Counted from the first letter of the stretch, positions 15,749-22,510 are shown. The stretch is 22,510 bases of DNA from Calditrichia bacterium (GCA_026991005.1 JALXCH010000193.1:1-22510), one strand, 5' to 3'. The notes: generated from the sequence alone by a model not told the origin. Numbers and translations: made by a program.

Positions 15749-16345
15749 ATGAAAAACCGGAAAGAACATCCACAGGTTTCTTTTTCTGACGAGCCGCTGA
15801 TTCTGGTGAATGAAAAAGATGAAATCCTGGGATATAAAGATAAAGTATCCTGCCATGTGGGGGATGGTATTTTGCATCGCGCTTTCTCTATTTTTATTTT
15901 TAACGGGAAAGGGCAGGTGCTCATGCAAAAACGCAGCGCCGAAAAACCATTATGGCCCCTGTACTGGTCCAATAGCTGTTGTAGTCATCCCCGTAAAGGG
16001 GAGAGTTACGAAATTGCCACTCAGCGGCGTCTGAAGGAAGAGCTGGGTTTTACCACCGATTTGAAATTTCTGTTCAAATTTCAATATCAGGCGCGTTTTG
16101 GGGAAGTTGGTTCGGAAAACGAACTCTGCTCGGTGTACGTGGGGCGCTACGATGGTCCGGTGCAAACCAACCAGCGGGAAATTGCAGAATGGGAGTGGAT
16201 GGACGTGGAAGCCCTGGAACGCGAGATGCGGTCACATCCCGAGCACTTTACCCCCTGGTTTAAAATGGAATGGGAACGCATGCGCAGGGAACACTGGGGA
16301 GAAATCGAAGCTTTGTGGAACGCTAAACTCAGTAGCGGCAAATAG
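15749..16345 (+). CDS. idi: Isopentenyl-diphosphate delta-isomerase, type I
   Basis: A 198-aa Nudix-fold isomerase that interconverts IPP and DMAPP, completing the pathway for prenyl chain synthesis. The catalytic cysteine lies in WSNSCCSHP (C78 by alignment with the E. coli SVCGHP motif). The metal- and proton-handling glutamates are E123/E125 in SENELC, and the Nudix-like helix is RRLKEELG (93-100). Substrate residues appear in ILHRAFSIFIF (41-51). ATG 15749 is chosen because homology begins there and AAAGG precedes it; the open frame upstream overlaps the fusion gene. It starts 20 bases after the fusion's stop, so is probably in the same operon, and it ends the GC-rich core. Type I is less common in mevalonate-using bacteria than type II. 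Confidence 0.95.
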   Translation: MKNRKEHPQVSFSDEPLILVNEKDEILGYKDKVSCHVGDGILHRAFSIFIFNGKGQVLMQKRSAEKPLWPLYWSNSCCSHPRKGESYEIATQRRLKEELGFTTDLKFLFKFQYQARFGEVGSENELCSVYVGRYDGPVQTNQREIAEWEWMDVEALEREMRSHPEHFTPWFKMEWERMRREHWGEIEALWNAKLSSGK

Positions 16346-16428
16346 CCGTCCGCTGGAATGGGTTGTTAGAGCTTACTTTTTTTCCAAAATTCTTTTTATT
16401 CTAATAAATTCAGTTATTCATTTTATTG

Positions 16429-16610
16429 TACCAACACTAAAAACTAACCTGAGCGGTAGAGGGAAGTACCACTTTCGGTTGAGTGAATGGTCATTTTTGT
16501 GACCAGCGATTTTTTTTTCGACTCAAGCCCCGGATGAGTCTATCACCTATTTTCGCTGGGAAAGTAACACAGGGGAAGCTTTACCACCCGCAGAAAAGGG
16601 CTGTTATCTT
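16429..16610 (-). repeat. Dispersed noncoding repeat, copy D
   Basis: Read on the minus strand from 16610, this aligns with the second half of copies A and B: GGGTGGTAAAGCTTCCCC against GGGTGGAAGAATTTCCGCC, then TTACTTTCCCAGCG against TTACGTTTCCCGCCG, then TCGCTGGTCACAAAAATGACC against TCGCTGCTCACAAAAATAACA. It ends with CAGGTTAGTTTTTAGTGTTGG. It is the most diverged copy. It begins directly after the stop codon that HicA would have without its frameshift, so it forms the 3' flank of the HicBA module, between it and the convergent idi gene. Confidence 0.6.
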
Positions 16611-16791
16611 CTACTCTGCATTTAAATTCTTTAGTATCTTTTTTTGCAAGTGGCTCTTTAATCTCATTATGACGTGGTACTGCTTCTATAACTCCTGTTT
16701 TCGGATTGATCCAGAGAGAATGGAACTTACCCTCTCTTTTCAGATAACAACCAGCAATTCTTAGTTTACGCTCTAAATCACGCCGTTTCAT
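16543..16791 (-). CDS. HicA-type mRNA interferase toxin with C-terminal frameshift
   Basis: The 82-aa frame starts as a normal HicA toxin, a small double-stranded-RNA-binding-fold RNase that cleaves mRNA. It has MKRRDLERKLRIAGCYLKRE, the active-site histidine H24 in GKFHSLWINP, then VPRHNEIKEPLAKK (residues 39-52 approximately). After seven A's (16639-16645, T on +) the frame reads an unlikely tail that runs into repeat D. With six A's it would read LAKKILKNLNAE and stop at 16611, a typical HicA end. So a one-base slip has replaced the last helix. The start ATG overlaps the HicB stop (ATGA). It may be inactive, or the extra base may be a sequencing error. Confidence 0.8.
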   Translation of the reverse strand: MKRRDLERKLRIAGCYLKREGKFHSLWINPKTGVIEAVPRHNEIKEPLAKKDTKEFKCRVEDNSPFLRVVKLPLCYFPSENR

Positions 16792-17006
16792 TCGATGACT
16801 ACCTTGTCTCTTATCGCATCTTCTGGTAATCCACGTAGTACATCCCGCCTGCGATCTTCCAAAATCAATTCAATAGCTTCTCGTAGATTATTTTTTGCTT
16901 CTTCTATTGTTTCACCTTGCCCATTTGCACCGGGTACCTCCGGGCAAATAGCCCAATATCCACCTTCAGGTGCTGGTTCAATGATGGCTGTAAATTCAGC
17001 TTTCAT
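16788..17006 (-). CDS. HicB-type antitoxin
   Basis: A 72-aa antitoxin with the HicB partial RNase H-like fold: MKAEFTAIIEPAPEGGYWAI, CPEVPGANGQGETIEEAKNN, LREAIELILEDRR. It lacks the extra DNA-binding domain of longer HicB proteins, which is common for this short form. The start is ATG 17006, just after GGTGG; the frame is open to ATG 17018, but that stretch is the ribosome binding site. It is upstream of hicA in the same direction, the reverse of the E. coli order but frequent elsewhere. It should neutralise HicA; whether this matters here depends on the HicA frameshift. Confidence 0.88.
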   Translation of the reverse strand: MKAEFTAIIEPAPEGGYWAICPEVPGANGQGETIEEAKNNLREAIELILEDRRRDVLRGLPEDAIRDKVVIE

Positions 17007-17213
17007 ATTACCACCCACTTCATATATTTTAAATTAATTTAACCTTTAAAGTCAATATCCGGTTTTGAGCGAAACTAAAAAAATCAGACCAATTTATTAT
17101 TAAAAATTTTTCTTCTTTAAATAATCTCTATAAAACAAAACTCTTTGATATTGTAAATTCATAAAAAATATCATGGTAAACATCAGTAGAAGCTATTAAA
17201 GCTCCAGTATTTT

Positions 17214-17290
17214 CAAACCAAAACCTTTCCCTGCTCACGCAACCATTCCGCAACAGCTGGTCCGGTGCACTCATCCACAAGAAAGCGCAT
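17214..17290 (-). pseudogene. Truncated DUF5615-type (PIN-like) toxin remnant
   Basis: Immediately after the DUF433 stop codon an ATG at 17290 opens a frame reading MRFLVDECTGPAVAEWLREQ, then GK, and it stops after 25 codons. This is the usual start of DUF5615/Mut7-C-like proteins (about 110 aa), including the first acidic active-site residue (D6). No later part of the family is recognisable in any frame downstream; the following 170 bases are AT-rich. The gene looks cut by a deletion or insertion. Confidence 0.7.
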
Positions 17291-17539
17291 TTATGATGGT
17301 TCCTCAACTAGTGGCATAAATTCTGTACTTTCCAGGGCCTTGGTTGCAAACAAGATGCAAGCTTGAATATCTTCGTGGGTAAGGCCTTTATATTCTTGGA
17401 GAATTTCATCCACCGTTGCCCCGTGCGCTAACAGATTCAGAATATACTCAACCGTCAGTCGCGTCCCACGAATGACAGGCTTCCCAACCATAACCTTTGG
17501 ATTAATAGTAATCCGTTCTAGCAGTTGTTCATCCTTCAT
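17291..17539 (-). CDS. DUF433-family antitoxin
   Basis: An 82-aa protein of the DUF433 (COG2442) family, a small winged-helix-like protein commonly paired with DUF5615 or VapC-like toxins and thought to act as the antitoxin. Visible family features are NPKVMVGKPVIRGTRLTVEY (13-32) and EYKGLTHEDIQACILFA (49-65). A strong GGAGGTGA precedes ATG 17539. The start lies about 32 bases after the attC-like site ending in GTTAGGC (minus strand), as in a cassette. The toxin partner that follows is reduced to 25 codons, so this gene may be an orphan. Confidence 0.88.
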   Translation of the reverse strand: MKDEQLLERITINPKVMVGKPVIRGTRLTVEYILNLLAHGATVDEILQEYKGLTHEDIQACILFATKALESTEFMPLVEEPS

Positions 17540-17570
17540 TATATCACCTCCATTGTCGCCAATAAATGTT

Positions 17571-17650
17571 GCCTAACGACTTAAACTAACCGGAGCGGAA
17601 AAAAGTGCCGCATTACCCCTATCTTTATGGGGTCCAGAGAATTGTTATTT
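17571..17650 (-). other. attC-like site at the end of repeat B
   Basis: On the minus strand the 80-base site opens with AAATAAC (17650-17644) and closes with GTTAGGC (17577-17571), a canonical GTTRRRY box, preceded by GGTTAGTTTAAGTC. Two internal hairpins are perfect: ACCCC (17615-17619) with GGGGT (17629-17633), and GCGG (17595-17598) with CCGC (17608-17611). The DUF433 gene starts 32 bases later in the same direction. Confidence 0.45.
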
Positions 17651-17951
17651 TTGTGAGCAGCGAAATTCTTTTTGGCGCGAGCCCACATTTTCAGCTGCGC
17701 TTGTCCCACACCGGCGGGAAACGTAACCTGGCGGAAATTCTTCCACCCATCTTTCCGGAGAAAACAGAACCGCTTTTATTTTATTTAACATGACTAACCT
17801 TCCTGGTGCCAAAGCCAGAGAGAACATTCGTTTATTTTTCTTTCTTAAATAGCCCAAATTCAATTTAAATATTTCATGTTAAATCAGCAAAGTTTTTTCC
17901 GCTCTGGTGTCTGCCTGAAGGAAGAACAGATTTTCTTCAGTGCTCATCCAA
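17571..17951 (-). repeat. Dispersed noncoding repeat, copy B (most complete)
   Basis: Read on the minus strand it starts near 17951 with TTCAGGCAGACACC and AACTTTGCTGATTTAACATG (both shared with copy C). It then follows copy A for about 300 bases and ends at GTTAGGC (17577-17571). It thus joins the parts seen separately in A, C and D. Open frames inside it (for example 17645-17863, minus) are not conserved in A, so it is noncoding. It fills the 3' side of the thioredoxin-like gene's module. Confidence 0.75.
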
Positions 17952-18140
17952 CTCTCATTCGAAAAATAGCTTGATTTCATATAATTTTAAAATTTCTAAA
18001 TGAGCTTTAAGAAAATACTGAACGTATTTAAAAATCCGAACTTTTTTGTCGATTTAATAAATTAATAGCTGCATTTATATGACTTTACTCTGTATATTCA
18101 TTGGCTGATTTTCGAACATTTGCAAGAATATTTATTATAC
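17952..18140. other. AT-rich intergenic stretch, no feature seen
   Basis: Between repeat B and the end of the thioredoxin-like gene the sequence is AT-rich, with no open frame, hairpin with T-run or repeat I can support. It would be the 3' untranslated part of the thioredoxin-like gene's module. Confidence 0.5.
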
Positions 18141-19937
18141 TCAACTTTTTAAAAGCCGAGTTATAATGGTCTTCAATTCTTTATAGCGATTTTTATTGCC
18201 GCCAACGAGACGTGCTTCGATATAACCATTTTTATTTACTATAATATGCGTTGGATAGCCTGAAATCTGGTATTGTTTCGCAATTTTTCCTGATTTTGCT
18301 ATGATATGGTAACGAAACTTAGTTGTTTTCAGGAATTCATTTAGTTCTTTTTCATCATTTAAGGCGAACCCAATGAAAATTACCTCCTGATCTTTAAATT
18401 CATCTACCAATTTATTCAGTCCTGGAATTTCCACTCTACAAGGTGCGCATCCAATGAACCAAAAATTGAGCACAACAACTTTTCCACGCAAAGCATCAAG
18501 GTTAAAATTTTCACCTTTTAGCGAAGTTACTTTAAAAGCAGGAGCCCTGATCTTTTTGTCTGAATCTTTGTCCGCTTTTTCTTTGATTTTCTGTAAATAT
18601 TTCTCAAAATCACTTAAATTACCATGCCTCCTCTTGTAAATTTTTTTCAAAGAATCTTCAGCTTCGATTGAACCTTCTTGCCATGCACGGGAATAAGCAA
18701 ATTCTGCATTGAGAAGATTAGAAAGTTCTTGCCAGATATTTGCCTCCATTATTAAAGCTTTTGGATTAGTCTCATCTTTTAGGAATTGAGCCGCTTTAAG
18801 AGAAGCAATAGCTATAGCATAATTTTTTCTTTTCATCGCGATTTCTGCTCTTCTAACATAAGCCTCTGGAAGTGTCATTTTCGTTATGCTCCCACTGATG
18901 TCTTCATAAAGTCGAAGCTTCCCTTGCAACATGAGAGTAATTGCTCTATCCATCAATTGACCGGCTTTTTCCAACTTTTTATTATGTTTAAGGTAAGCAA
19001 TAGCTAAACTATAATACGGCCATGGGTGATCTGGCACCTCTTTTTTCCAGGGAATACATATTGCCTCAACTGCTTCCAAAGGAAAGTCTTCTCTAGAAGC
19101 CAGTATTTCTACTTGTTCCCGAGCATAGCGAATATTAGGAAATGTCATGATATAATTAAGTTTCAACTCATTTATTTCTTTGGGTCCATCACCTTTTAAT
19201 TGTTGAGCAAAAACCTGATATTCATAACTGTCCAAAGCTTGTCCAGTAAGAGGAGAATCTGGATAGAGTTCTATCAATCTTTTAATTACTGATCTGCTTT
19301 TTTCTTCTTGTTTCAATAAAAGGTAGCCATAAGATAAAGCATAGAGATATTCTGCTGTTTCTTTTTTAACCTTTTTTGCCAGCATCTCCATATCTGTCCT
19401 GACAATGGAATCTATTTTACTCTTTTGAGTTACATTAGCCATAAACCATTTATCACGGTAAGCACAATAGTTGTCTGGGTAAAGGGAAAGCTCTTTATAA
19501 AAAAGAGAATCAGAGATTTGAATTTCTGAATGATACATTTTTCTTAGATAGGCTCCTCTTGCCGGCACACCATCATCACTATAAATCATAGAGGATACAG
19601 AGGCAGCTCTATCCCAATCAGTTAACGTAATAAAATAAAATTTGACAAAGCTTAACCCCTTTTTGACGATTGTTTCATTTATAAATACGTTCTTTTGTTT
19701 TTCCATCTTTGCCCAGAAAGTGTTACTCTCATGGTTATAGTAAAGAATGCCCACTATATAAACATCATCAGTTAAAGAAAATTTTGCACCTTTTATTTGA
19801 GGATTATAGATAACTGTTAATTTATCACCCCATTTAGGCCTCTCAGGTTTAAGAGTCGCGACCTGAGCATAGGTACTTACTAAATAAAAAATTAACAGTA
19901 TTATTCCTCTCAGAATTTTATTAAATGAAATTTTCAT
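18141..19937 (-). CDS. TlpA/ResA-like thioredoxin with TPR-like region, secreted
   Basis: A 598-aa exported protein. A signal peptide (about 1-24, MKISFNKILRGIILLIFYLV then STYAQ) is followed by a beta-rich domain (to about 130), a long helical region with TPR-like repeats (about 145-450) and a C-terminal thioredoxin fold (465-598). The thioredoxin part has FWFIGCAPCRVEIP with redox cysteines C497/C500 and the cis-proline in SGYPTHIIVNKNG (P562). It probably acts in disulfide reduction or exchange in the periplasm or at the outer membrane, as TlpA/ResA-like proteins of Bacteroidota-type bacteria do. The partner is unknown. Coding is AT-rich, unlike the core block. It stands alone between repeats C and B. 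Confidence 0.88.
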   Translation of the reverse strand: MKISFNKILRGIILLIFYLVSTYAQVATLKPERPKWGDKLTVIYNPQIKGAKFSLTDDVYIVGILYYNHESNTFWAKMEKQKNVFINETIVKKGLSFVKFYFITLTDWDRAASVSSMIYSDDGVPARGAYLRKMYHSEIQISDSLFYKELSLYPDNYCAYRDKWFMANVTQKSKIDSIVRTDMEMLAKKVKKETAEYLYALSYGYLLLKQEEKSRSVIKRLIELYPDSPLTGQALDSYEYQVFAQQLKGDGPKEINELKLNYIMTFPNIRYAREQVEILASREDFPLEAVEAICIPWKKEVPDHPWPYYSLAIAYLKHNKKLEKAGQLMDRAITLMLQGKLRLYEDISGSITKMTLPEAYVRRAEIAMKRKNYAIAIASLKAAQFLKDETNPKALIMEANIWQELSNLLNAEFAYSRAWQEGSIEAEDSLKKIYKRRHGNLSDFEKYLQKIKEKADKDSDKKIRAPAFKVTSLKGENFNLDALRGKVVVLNFWFIGCAPCRVEIPGLNKLVDEFKDQEVIFIGFALNDEKELNEFLKTTKFRYHIIAKSGKIAKQYQISGYPTHIIVNKNGYIEARLVGGNKNRYKELKTIITRLLKS

Positions 19938-20060
19938 AAGTAATATTTTCTTTCCATTTTGTGGTATTAGCTTTTAATATTCTCGCCGCAAGTTTATTTT
20001 TGTTCCTCGATTCTCTACCGGACATTTTATTAAGTTATAAAGTTTATAAGATGCGAGAAG

Positions 20061-20190
20061 CGACAAAGCTAGAGGAACATCCATTTATTTCTTTTTCTAA
20101 ATAGCCCAAATTCAATTTACATATTTCATGGTAAATCAGCAAGATTTTTTGTTTTGGCGCCTGAAGTAGGAACAATTTTTTCCACCGGGT
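20061..20190 (-). repeat. Dispersed noncoding repeat, copy C (partial)
   Basis: Read on the minus strand from about 20180, it has CTTCAGGCGCCAAAAC, ATCTTGCTGATTTACCATG and an AT-rich GTAAATTGAATTTGGGCTAT. It then continues TTAGAAAAAGAAATAAATGGATG, which is almost identical to the start of the window (copy A), and loses similarity after about 20061. It covers only the first third of the repeat. It lies between the restriction-modification genes and the thioredoxin-like gene. Confidence 0.7.
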
Positions 20191-20192
20191 AA

Positions 20193-20265
20193 AAATAACG
20201 TCTAAGCTCACTTTCCGCTATTGAGCACCAGCGAAATAGCGGTAAGGTGGAGCGCTTTGTTATTT
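20193..20265 (-). other. attC-like hairpin after the restriction gene (best structured)
   Basis: AAATAAC (20193-20199) is the exact complement of GTTATTT (20259-20265). Inside, unpaired stretches (GTCTAA and GCTTT) are followed by GCTCAC (20206-20211), which pairs with GTG-G-AGC (20247-20253) leaving one extrahelical G. A short unpaired part follows, then CCGCTATT (20215-20222) pairing with AATAGCGG (20235-20242) around a 12-base loop. Outer box, unpaired spacer, inner box with a bulged base and a variable terminal stem is the attC plan. It starts 17 bases after the stop of the restriction gene. Confidence 0.55.
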
Positions 20266-20281
20266 GCCAATTATTATATAT

Positions 20282-21193
20282 TTATCCTAAAAGATTTTCC
20301 ATGTGAGTTGTTAATTTGGTGATTGTATTATGCAAAGCTTTAAGCTCTGATATATTAGAAACAGAACGCTCAAATTCAGAACCATCGCTAAATGTTATTT
20401 GATAAACATAACTTTCCGTTGGGTTAGACATTTTGAATTCCGGTTTCTTCAGAAAATTCGTTGCTTCATAGACAGATTCAAATACGATGGGATAAGAATC
20501 TTGTCGAAGAATAAATCGAATTTCTTGTGGAAGAGCGCTTAATTTTGCTTTAACTCGTTGTGTAAATGAATTAATTGTTACTGCTCCAATTAAACGTTTT
20601 AATTCATTACAGACTTCAATTTTTTTACTGTTTGTAAATTGTTTTTCGAAAGTGTTTGCAATAAAAGCTTTCTTTGATTCAGGGGTTTTATCTGGGTAAT
20701 CTATTATTAAATTATTTCTTTCGAATGCTTTAATAAGTTTTTCTTTTGGTACGTAAAACAGCTCTATTCCACGGCTCTTAACCAATTCCCGCGCTGGTTT
20801 TGTGAAATCACCAGCGGCAATAATACCTAAAAAACGTGCACTAGGATAAGTATCTAGCATTGGTAATAATTTTCCACTGTCATCCCTTGCCTTATCCTTA
20901 GAATGTCTCGAACCTCTTCTCCAAAATGACTCTATAAAAGCTACCGGGATACCTATATGAGAATTGGTTCCATTAATTTCAAGAACAAAATCAAAGTCAA
21001 CATAGTTCCCATCAGCATCTTTCCATTGAATCTTCTCGCCTCTTGCATCTCGATTAATAAATCGAGAATCGAGGTAAAGTTCTAAAGATTTAGCAAGGTC
21101 TATAAGTATTGGAAAAACAAAATATTCTTCAAACCAGTCACCTATTAATTGACCTAATTTGTGTCCTGCAGATGCGTTAACCTTTCTTGTCAA
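20282..21193 (-). CDS. Probable type II restriction endonuclease
   Basis: A 303-aa protein I do not recognise by name, called a restriction enzyme because it directly follows a DNA methyltransferase (33-base gap, same strand) and carries a region compatible with a PD-(D/E)XK nuclease. That region has acidic D66/D68 in YVDFDFVLEI, then a hydrophobic strand ending in PVAFIESFWRRG (83-94, E88) and basic SRHSKDKAR (95-103). This is a variant of the core motif and not proof. There is no signal peptide or membrane segment. The start is TTG 21193, with GGAGGGG seven bases ahead. It would cut DNA not modified by its partner; the recognition sequence cannot be read. The alternative is an accessory protein of the methyltransferase. 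Confidence 0.65.
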   Translation of the reverse strand: MTRKVNASAGHKLGQLIGDWFEEYFVFPILIDLAKSLELYLDSRFINRDARGEKIQWKDADGNYVDFDFVLEINGTNSHIGIPVAFIESFWRRGSRHSKDKARDDSGKLLPMLDTYPSARFLGIIAAGDFTKPARELVKSRGIELFYVPKEKLIKAFERNNLIIDYPDKTPESKKAFIANTFEKQFTNSKKIEVCNELKRLIGAVTINSFTQRVKAKLSALPQEIRFILRQDSYPIVFESVYEATNFLKKPEFKMSNPTESYVYQITFSDGSEFERSVSNISELKALHNTITKLTTHMENLLG

Positions 21194-21226
21194 TTTTTAT
21201 CCCCTCCGTCTTAATTAAGACCAAAA

Positions 21227-22510
21227 CTATTTAAATACCCACAAAAAACCTTCCTTTAAAGGCACACGATGCTTTCTATTTTTCCATTTGATATTCCTGT
21301 CACGAATTTTTTCAAAATAATATCTTTGAAACCCTGCTGAAATTGCTAATTCTCCAAGCCATTTTTCGACTGGCACATAGACTCCATAAGGAGCAGAATC
21401 TCCAATAACAAAACACACGTTAGAACCCTTTTTGCAGACTCTTGATAGTTCTTTCCAAACCTTTCCTAAATCATAAAAATAAGCTGCAATCATAGTATGG
21501 TAATGTTTCCTTCCTCCGTGTAATAATCTCTCTTTTTCTAAGATTTTACAAACCTTAGAAAGTTCATCTATTATTGGTTGTAATACAGGATTTGAAAGTA
21601 GTTCCTCTAGATTAAGTTTATCTTTTGAGACATGTTGTGAAGATGATCTAATCAAGTATTTACGGACTTTATCATGTAAGTCTCCCCAATTGACGATCTC
21701 ATTCCAGAAAGACATTTCAAATCTTGTTGCATCCGCATAATCATAATTATTCGCATATGGAGGTGATGTAATTACAATATCCACAGTATTCTCTTGTAGT
21801 TCTTCTAAGTTTCTTGCATCTCCTTGGTAAATTCGTGATTTTGGAGTTCCATAGTTTCTTTGAAAAAACTTTATGTCGTTATACATCATATATATTTGAT
21901 TTTCGAAAGCTTTATAAGGATTTGATACTATTTTTTTATTTTTGTTTGGAAGAATGTATTGCCACTGGGCTGTTCCCGCTGAAGAAGTTATTCTTAAAAT
22001 TGAAGTGATTGCAAGCCAAATTAACTCAAACTCTTTACTTCCATCATTTTTCTCAATCCAAGCAATTTTTAAAGAATCAAGTTTTTTTAAAACATCAGGC
22101 GGATAACATCTATGTATTAGTTCAGGGTAGTTATTATTGAAGTTAGTTATTTTTCTTGATTGGTCAAGTATATTCAATGCCTTATCAAGAAAAGAATTTG
22201 CATCAACATCCCAACTTAATTTTGCTCTGGCAACTCTTGTAATAAAAGGGTGTGATTCTATACCAATACTATTCAAACCTACCGTGTCTGCTGCTAAAAG
22301 TGTTGTTCCAGATCCCGCAAAAGGATCCAGTACCAATATTTGTTGCTCATTATTTACTTCGCTTAAAACCTGAGATACCCATTCTGCAGAAAAACCGGCA
22401 GAATATCGGAACCAACGATGAATTGGTAGTTTCATGTTGTCAAGAAAAGTGCCTGAACGCTGCTTTTTTTTGGTAATACCTACATAGTTGTCAAATAAAG
22501 ATAATTGTTC
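21227..22510 (-). CDS. DNA methyltransferase (N4-C/N6-A type), 5' end outside window
   Basis: An amino-methyltransferase of a restriction-modification pair, using S-adenosylmethionine. Numbered from ATG 22435, motif X is KLPIHRWFRYSAGFSAEWV (2-20), motif I is LDPFAGSGTT (36-45, cofactor loop), and motif IV is ITSPPYANNYDYAD (222-235, catalytic SPPY). The order X-I-IV with about 180 residues between I and IV puts the target-recognition part between them. The SPPY form favours N4-cytosine, but N6-adenine is possible. The frame stays open upstream of ATG 22435 to the window edge (EQLSLFDNYVGITKKKQRSG, then TFLDN), with no other start codon and no ribosome binding site at 22435. So the gene probably begins beyond 22510 and is partial here. 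Confidence 0.9.
   Translation of the reverse strand, partial: EQLSLFDNYVGITKKKQRSGTFLDNMKLPIHRWFRYSAGFSAEWVSQVLSEVNNEQQILVLDPFAGSGTTLLAADTVGLNSIGIESHPFITRVARAKLSWDVDANSFLDKALNILDQSRKITNFNNNYPELIHRCYPPDVLKKLDSLKIAWIEKNDGSKEFELIWLAITSILRITSSAGTAQWQYILPNKNKKIVSNPYKAFENQIYMMYNDIKFFQRNYGTPKSRIYQGDARNLEELQENTVDIVITSPPYANNYDYADATRFEMSFWNEIVNWGDLHDKVRKYLIRSSSQHVSKDKLNLEELLSNPVLQPIIDELSKVCKILEKERLLHGGRKHYHTMIAAYFYDLGKVWKELSRVCKKGSNVCFVIGDSAPYGVYVPVEKWLGELAISAGFQRYYFEKIRDRNIKWKNRKHRVPLKEGFLWVFK

Noticed and set aside
16346..16380. Possible attC end (GTTAGAG) just after idi
   Set aside because: A single short match without a left box or hairpin; too little to support a site.
17645..17863. A 72-codon minus-strand frame inside repeat B
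   Set aside because: The frame is broken by non-triplet indels in copy A, so the repeat is not under coding constraint.

Overview
The window looks like chromosome from a Gram-negative bacterium that makes isoprenoids by the mevalonate route. The Gram-negative assignment rests on a TolC-type outer-membrane channel with a lipoprotein membrane-fusion partner and an RND pump. A bacterial mevalonate cluster and integron-like or toxin-antitoxin accessory modules would fit a lineage of the FCB/Calditrichota type. That placement is only an inference, because the window has no rRNA or other marker gene.

Layout. (1) 1-2300: AT-rich accessory segment with all genes on +. It holds a noncoding repeat, an AbrB/PIN toxin-antitoxin pair, an unknown 161-aa protein, and a RelB-like/RelE-like pair whose toxin is frameshifted. 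The modules are separated by sites resembling integron attC recombination sites. (2) 2340-8894: GC-richer block with a TetR regulator and its probable operator, a TolC-family channel, a membrane-fusion lipoprotein and an RND pump, which together form a regulated tripartite efflux operon. (3) 9328-10839: a glycoside-hydrolase-family-3-like protein that seems to have lost its catalytic residues. (4) 10938-16345: a mevalonate cluster of mevalonate-diphosphate decarboxylase, phosphomevalonate kinase, a single 763-aa protein fusing class II HMG-CoA reductase to mevalonate kinase, and type I IPP isomerase. These carry HMG-CoA to IPP and DMAPP; thiolase and HMG-CoA synthase are not in the window. A G-rich 9-bp tandem array sits between the first two genes. 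(5) 16429-22510: AT-rich accessory segment with all genes on -. It holds a HicB/HicA pair (HicA frameshifted in a 7-A run), a DUF433 protein with a truncated toxin-like partner, a TPR-thioredoxin lipid- or periplasm-facing protein, and a restriction-modification pair whose methyltransferase runs off the window end.

The most notable points are the HMG-CoA reductase-mevalonate kinase fusion, the degenerate GH3-like neighbour, the tandem array at the mvaD stop codon, and a family of about 150-380 bp noncoding repeats. Those repeats flank the core in inverted orientation and end in attC-like hairpins, so inward-facing cassette-like modules sit on both sides of the core operons. No integrase or transposase gene is visible. 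All identifications were made by eye from motifs, with no database search.
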